NCBI GenBank assembly: GCA_964537245.1
Contig: CAZHZL010000046.1
Location: forward strand, 1-19,442
Direction: 5' to 3'
Source of the DNA: UMGS1840 sp964537245
GTDB lineage: Bacteria > Bacillota > Clostridia > UMGS1840
DNA length: 19,442 nucleotides
Positions 1-5,936 of the stretch are shown piece after piece (position 1 is the stretch's first letter; each line of letters opens with the position of its first letter). The translations under genes were made by a program, and so were the position numbers. The notes below the pieces were generated by a model that was not told the DNA's origin, ran no database searches, and saw nothing but the letters and a program-made list of their open reading frames with translations.

Positions 1-690
1 TTCTTCATCTTCCGTATATCCGCCTCTCTCATCATCGCGGACAATCTGTCCGCCTACAACTTCAATAACACGCTTGTGGAATGAATTTACTATATCTCTG
101 TCATGCGTTGCAACTATAACAGTTGTACCGCTTCTGTTGATTTCTTCAAGATATTCCATAATCTCTCTCGACGTTTCCGGGTCTAAGTTTCCTGTTGGTT
201 CGTCTGCAATTATAAGCCCAGGATTATTCGCAAGCGCACGCGCGATAGCAACTCTCTGCTGTTCACCGCCTGAAAGCTGTGTAGGCAAAAATCTTGCTTT
301 TCCCGATAATCCAACGCGCGCAAGAACTTCAGGCGCTCTTCTTCTTATCTGTCTGTTTGTTGCACCGACAACACGCATTGCAAAGGCAACATTATCTATA
401 ACCGTTTTATTGTCAAGCAATCTGAAATCCTGAAAAACCATTCCCAATGTTCTTCTGTAAAACGGGATTTTCTTCTGCTTTATACCCGAAACATTTATAT
501 TATTTATAACTATACGACCCGAAGTTGGCGCTTCTTCTGCAGTAATAAGCTTTATAAGGGTAGATTTTCCTGCACCGCTGTGACCCACAAGAAAAACAAA
601 TTCACCCTTTTCTATCTGAAGATTCACATCATAAAGAGCCTGGACATTCGTATTGTCGTACACCTTATTGACATTTTCAAATACTAACAC
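1..690 (-). CDS. ftsE: Cell division ATP-binding protein FtsE (3' end at window edge)
   Basis: ABC-type ATPase that pairs with the membrane protein FtsX at the septum or lateral wall and controls peptidoglycan hydrolases. Reading the minus strand from a GTG at 690 gives 230 open codons to the window edge. The Walker A motif (GHSGAGKST) is at residues 36-44, followed by a Q-loop (VFQDFRLL), the ABC signature LSGGEQQRVAIARA, Walker B with IIADEPTGNLD and an H-loop ATHD. Family members are about 228-235 residues, so only the last few codons or the stop should be missing. The GTG start is preceded by AGGTG with nine bases of spacing. The wording around the signature and D-loop (GNLD) is FtsE-like rather than that of a generic export ATPase. 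It follows the PucR-type regulator gene by 13 bases, so the two are probably co-transcribed; ftsX would be expected just outside the window. Confidence 0.92.
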   Translation of the reverse strand, partial: MLVFENVNKVYDNTNVQALYDVNLQIEKGEFVFLVGHSGAGKSTLIKLITAEEAPTSGRIVINNINVSGIKQKKIPFYRRTLGMVFQDFRLLDNKTVIDNVAFAMRVVGATNRQIRRRAPEVLARVGLSGKARFLPTQLSGGEQQRVAIARALANNPGLIIADEPTGNLDPETSREIMEYLEEINRSGTTVIVATHDRDIVNSFHKRVIEVVGGQIVRDDERGGYTEDEE

Positions 691-703
691 TTTTTATTGC
701 ACC

Positions 704-1786
704 TCATATTTTCATTACATTTGCTGACAAGTATTTTTTAACCATCATCGCAACCTTGAAAATTATTGCGTCGTCAAATTCTCTTAAGTCAAGACCTGTA
801 AGCTTCTGTATTTTATCAAGTCTGTATACAAGTGTATTTCTGTGAATAAAGAGCTTTCTTGAGGTTTCCGAAATATTAAGACTGTTATCAAAGAATTTCT
901 GAATTGTCATTATTGTTTCCTGGTCAAGCTTATCTATGGAGCCATGTTTGAAAACTTCATCCAAAAACATCTGGCAAAGCTTAACGGGAAGTTGATATAT
1001 AAGTCTTCCTATTCCCAATGATTCGTAGTTTATTATTTCCTTTTCACTGTCAAATACTTTTCCGATTTCAAGTGCAAGCTGTGCTTCACGGTAAGAAGCT
1101 GATACATCTCTCAAATTGCTTACGATTGAGCCTATACCAACGCATACATTAATCATAGCTTCGCTTCTTACAGTGTTGATAATTTCAGTAACAATTCTGT
1201 TTTTCTCTTTTATTGAAGCGTCAGGAGAAATCTCAATGATAACAGCAAAATTCTTCTCATCCAAAGGAACAACAAACTGCTTTCCTTTTTCTGGGAACAT
1301 TCCTTTTAAAATTACCGAAACACATGAATCGTCAGGAACAGGAAGTGAAACTAAGAATGCAATTCTGCTTTTTTCATACTCAAGCTTAAGCTCTTTTGAA
1401 CGCGCATAGATATCTCCGGGAAGGATACTGTCCAGAAGAATATTTTTCATAAAGCTTGAAGAATCAAATTTTTCTTCATAATTCTGCTTTATTCCTACAA
1501 ATGCTGTTGCAAGAATCTGTATACATTTTTTTGAAATTTCATCATCGGATTCAATATATACAGCAAAATCAAGCTTTGCATGATTGAAAACAGGCATAAA
1601 AGTAATTCCGTTATGTACACTAACAGATTCATCAGTAAAACACTCTGTATCCTCAATCATTTTCTTTCCTATGTTTGCATTTACTGAAGATGAAATAATC
1701 ATACCGTTTTCGTCAATTATTCCAAACGGATGATCTACTATTCCTACATATTTGTAAATAGCATTCTGAAAAAATTTATTTAACAT
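704..1786 (-). CDS. PucR/CdaR-type helix-turn-helix transcriptional regulator
   Basis: A 360-residue protein whose C-terminus (about residues 295-352) is a PucR/CdaR C-terminal helix-turn-helix: a run around LNISETSRKLFIHRNTLVYR followed by LDKIQKLTGLD. The middle (about 110-250) resembles the degenerate GGDEF-like domain of this family, and the N-terminal 100 residues look like a small sensory domain. Members regulate sugar-diacid, purine or amino-acid genes; no ligand can be predicted here. The ATG at 1786 is preceded by AAGGAGAG nine bases upstream. It lies directly upstream of ftsE, suggesting a regulator-ftsE(X) transcription unit. A sigma-A-like promoter with a palindrome in its spacer lies at 1841-1869, consistent with autoregulation. 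Family assignment is firm, biological role unknown. Confidence 0.85.
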   Translation of the reverse strand: MLNKFFQNAIYKYVGIVDHPFGIIDENGMIISSSVNANIGKKMIEDTECFTDESVSVHNGITFMPVFNHAKLDFAVYIESDDEISKKCIQILATAFVGIKQNYEEKFDSSSFMKNILLDSILPGDIYARSKELKLEYEKSRIAFLVSLPVPDDSCVSVILKGMFPEKGKQFVVPLDEKNFAVIIEISPDASIKEKNRIVTEIINTVRSEAMINVCVGIGSIVSNLRDVSASYREAQLALEIGKVFDSEKEIINYESLGIGRLIYQLPVKLCQMFLDEVFKHGSIDKLDQETIMTIQKFFDNSLNISETSRKLFIHRNTLVYRLDKIQKLTGLDLREFDDAIIFKVAMMVKKYLSANVMKI

Positions 1787-1840
1787 TTTGGTACACTCTC
1801 CTTAATGATAAAATCATAACTATCCACTTTAACATTATAT

Positions 1841-1869
1841 ATTTTAGCACATAAATGTGAACATTTCAA
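1841..1869 (-). promoter_or_regulatory. Promoter of the PucR-type regulator with a palindrome in the spacer
   Basis: On the minus strand TTGAAA (1864-1869) and TAAAAT (1841-1846) are separated by exactly 17 bases, about 55 bases upstream of the regulator's ATG. The spacer contains the palindrome CACAT-tt-ATGTG (1848-1859), a plausible operator. The promoter call rests on consensus and spacing; the operator role is inference. Confidence 0.65.
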
Positions 1870-1905
1870 GTTTTTTTTCGTTTTTTTTATATTTTTCTTC
1901 ATTTT

Positions 1906-2589
1906 TTAATGAATTTTGATTATTTTTTCCAATTTCCCGACAATACCGTCAAGCTCATCGGTATTTTCTCTGCCTGCATTTCTTTTTGCCTCAAGATTTT
2001 TTTTCAAAGCATTGTAATTTTTTTCCAAGTATTTTTTTATATCAGAAGATTTTTTTGAAAAAATCTTTTTTCCGAATTTTAAATCAAACGCGTCATACTC
2101 CTTTTCTTCGCCTGTCTTTACGCAAATTATACTGTAATATCTTTCATTTTCTCTTGCTATTTCTTCGTCATATATTGTAAAGCCGTTATCAAAAAGATAT
2201 TTTCTGAGATAATCAACCTCTGTCATCGGCTGAAGTATAATTTTTTTCGCTTTTTTTGCACAAATTTCAGAAGCTGAGAGTATTTCCGAAATAAGAATAC
2301 CACCCATTCCGCATATTGTAATACAATCAAAGCTCTTATCACTTACCTCTTTAAGACCGTCGGACAAAACAGTCGTAATCTTATCCTCGAAGCCATTTAT
2401 ACGGATATTCTTCTTTGCGGCTGTAAGCGGACCTTCACGGACATCACATGCATACGCTTCTTTAACAAGGCTGTTTTTCACAAGATATATCGGAAGATAA
2501 CCATGGTCACAGCCAATATCGCACAAAATATCACATTCACCTGCTTTTTCAGCAACAGCCATAAGTCTTGGAGTTAATTCAGGCTTCAT
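1906..2589 (-). CDS. trmK: tRNA (adenine(22)-N(1))-methyltransferase TrmK
   Basis: SAM-dependent methyltransferase that makes m1A at position 22 of bacterial tRNAs, a family common in Bacillota (B. subtilis YqfN). The N-terminus has the family pattern ELTPRL, the SAM-binding motif DIGCDHGYLP follows at about residues 22-31, and the TrmK motif ICGMGG lies near residue 93. A Lys/Glu-rich helical C-terminal part matches the family's coiled-coil extension. Length of 227 residues is normal. I chose the ATG at 2589, with AAAGGAA about nine bases upstream; an in-frame TTG at 2595 is possible but sits too close to that site. The gene overlaps the 3' end of the pseudouridine synthase gene by 11 bases, implying translational coupling of two RNA-modification enzymes. 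trmK usually sits beside rpoD and nif3 in Bacillota; neither is visible here. Confidence 0.9.
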   Translation of the reverse strand: MKPELTPRLMAVAEKAGECDILCDIGCDHGYLPIYLVKNSLVKEAYACDVREGPLTAAKKNIRINGFEDKITTVLSDGLKEVSDKSFDCITICGMGGILISEILSASEICAKKAKKIILQPMTEVDYLRKYLFDNGFTIYDEEIARENERYYSIICVKTGEEKEYDAFDLKFGKKIFSKKSSDIKKYLEKNYNALKKNLEAKRNAGRENTDELDGIVGKLEKIIKIH

Positions 2590-3265
2590 TTTCAAAAATT
2601 CCTTTCATATCAAACAAATTCCACGGATATAAAGAAAAATCCGGTTTTGAAACAAATGCTTTACGCTCTCCTTCCTTTGAAAACGGATTTTCAAGCATAA
2701 GCTTATATGCCCAAAGAGCAGTTTCGCAACGGTTATCCTTACTGCCGTATTTACCGTCGCCGACCAGTGAAAGCTTTCTTCCGGAAAACTGAACTCTTAT
2801 CTGATGAGTTCTTCCTGTATGAAGCTTTATTTTCACCAATGACATATTATCGGTAGTTGAAATAACCTCATACTCCAAAGAAGCATCCTTCACACCTTTT
2901 CGCAGCCTGTTTACAAGAAACGATTTATTTTTTTTACTGTCTTTAAAAATATAGTCTTTAAAAACACCTGTTTTTTCTTCAGGACAACCATGAATAACAG
3001 CAAGATATTCTTTTGTAAATCTATCCTTATCGCTGACTAATGACGAAAACACTGCTGCGGCTTTTTTATTTTTTGCATATACAATAACACCACCTGTATT
3101 TACATCAAGTCTGTGTATAACACCAATATAGTCATCCTCGTTATTTTCTTTTTTATGATTCTTCAAAAAATCAACCATATTTTTGGTATTCTCTTTTTCT
3201 TCGCAAAGTACGCCGACAGGCTTTTCACACACAAAAATATTCTTATCTTCAAACAGTATCTTCAA
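2579..3265 (-). CDS. RluA-family RNA pseudouridine synthase
   Basis: Converts specific uridines in rRNA or tRNA to pseudouridine. The family motif containing the catalytic aspartate is present as IHRLDVNTGGVIVYAKN (about residues 50-66; Asp in HRLD), and a later GRTHQIRVQF block (about residues 150-159) with GDGKYG completes the RluA/RluC/RluD fold. The protein has only 228 residues and no N-terminal S4 domain, so it belongs with short RluA-like enzymes; which nucleotide it modifies cannot be read from the sequence. The start is a TTG at 3265 with GGGGAG six bases upstream; no better ATG exists. It overlaps trmK downstream, and a terminator hairpin lies immediately upstream, between it and frr. 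Confidence 0.88.
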   Translation of the reverse strand: MKILFEDKNIFVCEKPVGVLCEEKENTKNMVDFLKNHKKENNEDDYIGVIHRLDVNTGGVIVYAKNKKAAAVFSSLVSDKDRFTKEYLAVIHGCPEEKTGVFKDYIFKDSKKNKSFLVNRLRKGVKDASLEYEVISTTDNMSLVKIKLHTGRTHQIRVQFSGRKLSLVGDGKYGSKDNRCETALWAYKLMLENPFSKEGERKAFVSKPDFSLYPWNLFDMKGIFENEA

Positions 3266-3282
3266 TTTATTCTCCCCAAAAA

Positions 3283-3317
3283 CGATAAAAAGGGTAACAG
3301 AAAGCCTGCTACCCTGC
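3283..3317 (-). terminator. Rho-independent terminator after frr
   Basis: On the minus strand AGGGTA (3310-3315) pairs with TACCCT (3291-3296). Inside it CAG and CTG also pair after one mismatch, giving a stem of about ten pairs with a five-base loop, followed by a T-rich run. It sits between the frr stop and the TTG start of the pseudouridine synthase. Confidence 0.8.
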
Positions 3318-3322
3318 TTATA

Positions 3323-3877
3323 TTAAACAGTCATTATCTCTTTTTCTTTATTTGCTGCCAAAGTATCAATCTCTTTTATTGCCTTATCTGTAATGTCCTG
3401 AACATCTTTTTCAAGACCTTTCAAATCGTCCTCTGTAATTTCTGATTTTTTCTTCATGTCCTTATACTTTTCCATAGTATCTCTTCTTATGTTTCTTACA
3501 GCAACCTTTGCGTTTTCTGTAAGCTTACGGACATCTTTTGCAAGTTCTTTTCTTCTTTCTTCTGTAAGTGCAGGGAAATTAAGACGAATACTCTTTCCGT
3601 CGTTTGTAGGATTTATTCCCAAATCAGCTTTTAAAATTGCTTTTTCAATATCTCCGAGGATTGAAGCGTCCCACGGCTGAATAAGAAGTGTTCTTGCTTC
3701 AGGAACAGAAACATTCCCCACCTGATTGAGTGGAGTCGGAGTTCCGTAATATTCAAATGTAACCTTATCCAGAATTGCAGGATTTGCACGGCCTGCTTTA
3801 AGCATTGAAAACTCGTGATTCAATGCGTCAATTGATTTGTTCATTTTTTCTTTGCTTTCGTTAAGTATCTGTTTCAT
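3323..3877 (-). CDS. frr: Ribosome recycling factor
   Basis: RRF splits the post-termination ribosome together with EF-G and is essential. The 184-residue length is standard (about 185). Diagnostic stretches are KAGRANPAILDKV (residues 27-39), YYGTPTPLNQVGNVSVPEAR and IQPWD in the hinge/domain II region, and the long helical C-terminal half with EERRKELAKDVRK. The ATG at 3877 has GGAG nine bases upstream. It lies 40 bases downstream of a solute-binding lipoprotein gene, with no terminator between them, and ends at a clear terminator. In most bacteria frr follows tsf and pyrH and precedes uppS and cdsA; none of these is present here, so the gene has left its usual neighbourhood. Confidence 0.97.
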   Translation of the reverse strand: MKQILNESKEKMNKSIDALNHEFSMLKAGRANPAILDKVTFEYYGTPTPLNQVGNVSVPEARTLLIQPWDASILGDIEKAILKADLGINPTNDGKSIRLNFPALTEERRKELAKDVRKLTENAKVAVRNIRRDTMEKYKDMKKKSEITEDDLKGLEKDVQDITDKAIKEIDTLAANKEKEIMTV

Positions 3878-3917
3878 AAAAACATTCTCCTTCGCTTTTC
3901 TTTATCTTTTTTAAAAT

Positions 3918-4676
3918 TTACTTATAAATAATATCTTTTCCGAAGTATTCACGGCTGATTTCACCGGCAATTCCCGAAGCTTTTATCTTAGCTAAATATA
4001 TATTCATTTCTTTTGTAATTTCGCTGTCCTTTTCATTAAATATTGCAACCAGATTATACGGATATGAATCGCATACAAAATAACCTCCGTTATCATATCC
4101 CGAATTTCCATAGATTACCTCGTCAAGCAATATGCAGTTCACCTTACCGTTTATAAGTGCATTAAACAGTTGACCGACAGAATTATAAAGTATATATTCG
4201 TTGAAAAGAAGGCTTGCCGTTCTTTCTTCTGCACTACCCTTCAAAACACCTGCTTTATCTGTCTCTCTGTTAATCTTATAATCCTGTGATTTTGCAATTA
4301 CATTCGTTGTTGACTGCAAATAAGGCTCAGATAATGCGTAATCAATACTTAAAGCAGATTCTTTGGGAAACATACCGATGTACATATCAATTTCTTTGTT
4401 TTTAAGAGACTCGCTTGCTTCGTCAAAACTATTAAACACGCTCGTCACAGTATTGATATTCATTTCGGTCTTTAATGCTTCAACAAGATTATTATTAAAG
4501 CTGCTACCGTCAACACCGATAACGATTTCATTTTTCTCCAATATTTCATCCCAAGCGGTAATAACCTTGGGTTGAACTTTTTTTGTGCTTTGTGAAGTGT
4601 CAATTTTTTTTACAGCACATGCACCGGTCATCATAATAACAGCGATCAAGATAACTGAGAGCAAAAGCTTTTTCAT
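3918..4676 (-). CDS. Orphan solute-binding lipoprotein (amino-acid-type periplasmic-binding fold)
   Basis: A 252-residue exported protein. The N-terminus is a lipoprotein-like signal: two lysines, a hydrophobic stretch (residues 4-16) and TGAC ending in Cys20, so it is probably lipid-anchored on the outer face of the membrane. The rest resembles family 3 solute-binding proteins: an opening strand (EIVIGVDGSSF), a segment on the pattern of 'DMYIGMFPKE' and a closing region ending EISREYFGKDI. No permease or ATPase gene is adjacent, so it may be a sensor, a chemotaxis-type receptor or a component shared with a distant transporter. I prefer the ATG at 4676, with AGGGTG eight bases upstream; a GTG at 4685 has no room for a ribosome binding site. 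It has its own promoter at 4698-4726 and probably drives frr as well. The ligand is unknown. Confidence 0.7.
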   Translation of the reverse strand: MKKLLLSVILIAVIMMTGACAVKKIDTSQSTKKVQPKVITAWDEILEKNEIVIGVDGSSFNNNLVEALKTEMNINTVTSVFNSFDEASESLKNKEIDMYIGMFPKESALSIDYALSEPYLQSTTNVIAKSQDYKINRETDKAGVLKGSAEERTASLLFNEYILYNSVGQLFNALINGKVNCILLDEVIYGNSGYDNGGYFVCDSYPYNLVAIFNEKDSEITKEMNIYLAKIKASGIAGEISREYFGKDIIYK

Positions 4677-4697
4677 TATAATCACACCCTTTTAAGT

Positions 4698-4726
4698 ATT
4701 TTACCATAAAAATTCCAATAATGCAA
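4698..4726 (-). promoter_or_regulatory. Promoter of the solute-binding lipoprotein-frr unit
   Basis: Minus-strand TTGCAT (4721-4726) and TAAAAT (4698-4703) with a 17-base spacer, ending about 20 bases before the chosen ATG at 4676. This would give a very short leader. Confidence 0.65.
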
Positions 4727-4766
4727 GTTTTTTTTGAAAATTGATTATTTTATTTTTACCGCTTCG

Positions 4767-4830
4767 CATACTTTGACAGTATGTTCTATACTATTCTGTG
4801 TTAAAATATGTAAAATAATAAACTACATAT
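4767..4830. repeat. Two short inverted repeats between lipoprotein promoter and ncRNA terminator
   Basis: CATACT-ttgac-AGTATG (4767-4783) is perfect with a five-base centre. ATATGTA at 4806-4812 is perfectly inverted as TACATAT at 4824-4830. They could be operator sites or weak hairpins. No coding potential is evident from 4727 to 4840. Confidence 0.4.
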
Positions 4831-4839
4831 TTTCCTTCA

Positions 4840-5110
4840 AAAACTAAATCGGGACTGTTGCATACATTGCAACAGCCCCGGAAATTCACAATAGTATTTC
4901 CCACTAAACCGTCGCACAAAATAATATTAGAAACCTGCTCGTGCAGGTGGGTGCTTACCCTTAGTCGCGCGCTTCCCATTCGGCCTGATAAATCAAACGG
5001 TGGGCCTGCAATTGACGAAAGGAGATCGGCTCCCTTATAATTTGTGTTGGTTCTAATAAATACTCGGCTAACCTGATTAGCAGGAAAATACAGATATTTA
5101 AAATCTTTAT
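4840..5110 (-). ncRNA. Stand-alone structured non-coding RNA, class unresolved (raiA-motif-like candidate)
   Basis: A minus-strand RNA of about 270 nt is delimited by a consensus promoter (5117-5145) and a terminator (4851-4879). The 5' and 3' parts pair as a closing stem in three blocks: 5058-5064 with 4893-4899, 5049-5057 with 4903-4910 and 5041-5046 with 4915-4920. Outside this stem is a 5' hairpin (GCTAA...TTAGC, 5067-5081). Inside it lie GC-rich hairpins at 5021-5033 (GGAG/CTCC), 4949-4960 (GGGT/ACCC) and 4934-4947 (CCTGC/GCAGG), plus a competing long-range pair, 5005-5010 with 4942-4947. The core is far richer in G+C than its surroundings, as expected for a constrained RNA. It lacks the RNase P, tmRNA and SRP signature sequences I know. 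Several hairpins inside the closing stem argue against a simple 6S RNA. The raiA-motif class of Bacillota is my leading guess, from architecture and a free-standing promoter and terminator only. Confidence 0.85.
4845..4879 (-). terminator. Terminator of the structured ncRNA
   Basis: On the minus strand a 12-bp stem (4868-4879 with 4851-4862, one G-U pair) around a five-base loop, followed by GATTTAGTTTTT. The stem is very stable and the T-tract is moderate. Confidence 0.88.
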
Positions 5111-5116
5111 GGTGTT

Positions 5117-5145
5117 ATTATATCATAGCATTTTTAAGTTGTCAA
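5117..5145 (-). promoter_or_regulatory. Consensus sigma-A promoter of the structured ncRNA
   Basis: Minus-strand TTGACA (5140-5145) and TATAAT (5117-5122), both perfect, with a 17-base spacer. The predicted start is near 5110. A fully consensus promoter fits an abundant RNA. Confidence 0.92.
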
Positions 5146-5225
5146 TATTTTTTTATAATTTTGTTTCTCAAATTGTTTCCATTACGATTCAAATACAAGC
5201 TTTTGATTTTTAAAAATTTATATTT

Positions 5226-5762
5226 TTACTGAATATTATTTTCTTCGGTATTTTTATTTTTTACAACTACATTTATAAACATTGCTGAAAAAATACCTAT
5301 CAATGTCTGAAGTACCCTCATAATTGCGTATAAGTATATATCCTCTTCATTATGCGCAACCATACAAATAACGGTAATAATAGCGGCAATTCCGCAAAAA
5401 TTCTTGCAATTACCGATTTCGGCAATACAAAGCGAACACAAGGTAGCAAGCAAAATAAAAATCAATTCAACAAAAACTCTTAATGTATCTGTCGTTATAT
5501 CAGAAGTAAAGTAAACAGATAAAGTTATAAATATAAGCCCTATATTAAGACCAACCATCGTCGCCCTTATTCTTAATTTACCGAATTTTTTGGTTTTTTC
5601 GGGACTTTCTCTCATCTCAACAATTGAATATATGTAAGCAAACAGCGGATGAGTATCAATCATCGGAAGAAAAATTCTGATTAATTGCCAGATTAAAAAC
5701 GAAAAAAACACCGCTAAAAGACTTTTTATTTTACGCATACCGATATGTATTTTAAATTTCAT
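5226..5762 (-). CDS. Small ArAE/FUSC-like (aromatic acid exporter family) membrane protein
   Basis: A 178-residue membrane protein. An amphipathic N-terminus (HIGMRKIKS, a pattern typical of ArAE_1/DUF939 proteins such as the B. subtilis YqjA group) leads into a first hydrophobic segment (about residues 14-31). Further hydrophobic segments follow at about 70-85, 95-112, 120-133 and 145-165. The family is annotated as aromatic acid exporters, mostly by distant homology to FUSC proteins. This copy lacks the longer C-terminal soluble domain of full-length members. The ATG at 5762 has AGGAG nine bases upstream; an in-frame upstream ATG at 5822 lies inside the -35 element and is rejected. The promoter at 5794-5822 is strong. 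The substrate is unknown. Confidence 0.65.
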   Translation of the reverse strand: MKFKIHIGMRKIKSLLAVFFSFLIWQLIRIFLPMIDTHPLFAYIYSIVEMRESPEKTKKFGKLRIRATMVGLNIGLIFITLSVYFTSDITTDTLRVFVELIFILLATLCSLCIAEIGNCKNFCGIAAIITVICMVAHNEEDIYLYAIMRVLQTLIGIFSAMFINVVVKNKNTEENNIQ

Positions 5763-5793
5763 TTCAAAAAGCTCCTGTTTATTTGGTAAAATT

Positions 5794-5822
5794 ATTATAA
5801 CAAAATAAGAAAAAATTGTCAA
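5794..5822 (-). promoter_or_regulatory. Promoter of the ArAE-like gene
   Basis: Minus-strand TTGACA (5817-5822) and TATAAT (5794-5799), both perfect, with a 17-base spacer, about 32 bases upstream of the ATG. Divergent from the symporter promoter. Confidence 0.88.
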
Positions 5823-5871
5823 TACTCACCCACACAAACAGTAAATTTTAACAATAATTTCAATAAAATGC

Positions 5872-5900
5872 TTGCCATTTTATAAATAATATGGTATAAT
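5872..5900 (+). promoter_or_regulatory. Promoter of the AgcS symporter gene
   Basis: TTGCCA (5872-5877) and TATAAT (5895-5900) with a 17-base spacer. The ATG lies 37 bases downstream of the -10 box, leaving a short leader with no riboswitch. Confidence 0.85.
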
Positions 5901-5936
5901 TATCTAGATTGATAAAAAAGAAAGGATTTTTTTGAA

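Noticed and set aside
74..433. 119-codon plus-strand frame inside ftsE
   Set aside because: It is the antisense of the FtsE motifs; the minus-strand reading shows a complete ABC ATPase.
4858..5040. Open frame of 60 codons on the plus strand, and a 62-codon frame opposite (4791-4979)
   Set aside because: Both lie across the structured ncRNA, have no ribosome binding site or recognisable family, and are explained by the GC-rich RNA core.
4840..5110. 6S RNA, SRP RNA, tmRNA or RNase P identity for the ncRNA
   Set aside because: No SRP GGAAG-type core, no tmRNA tag frame or tRNA-like end and no RNase P GAGGAAAGUC segment are visible. 6S is not excluded, but several hairpins lie inside the closing stem instead of one long rod with a central bubble.
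5763..5822. Upstream ATG at 5822 for the ArAE-like protein
   Set aside because: It falls within the -35 element of the promoter and has no ribosome binding site; the ATG at 5762 has AGGAG.
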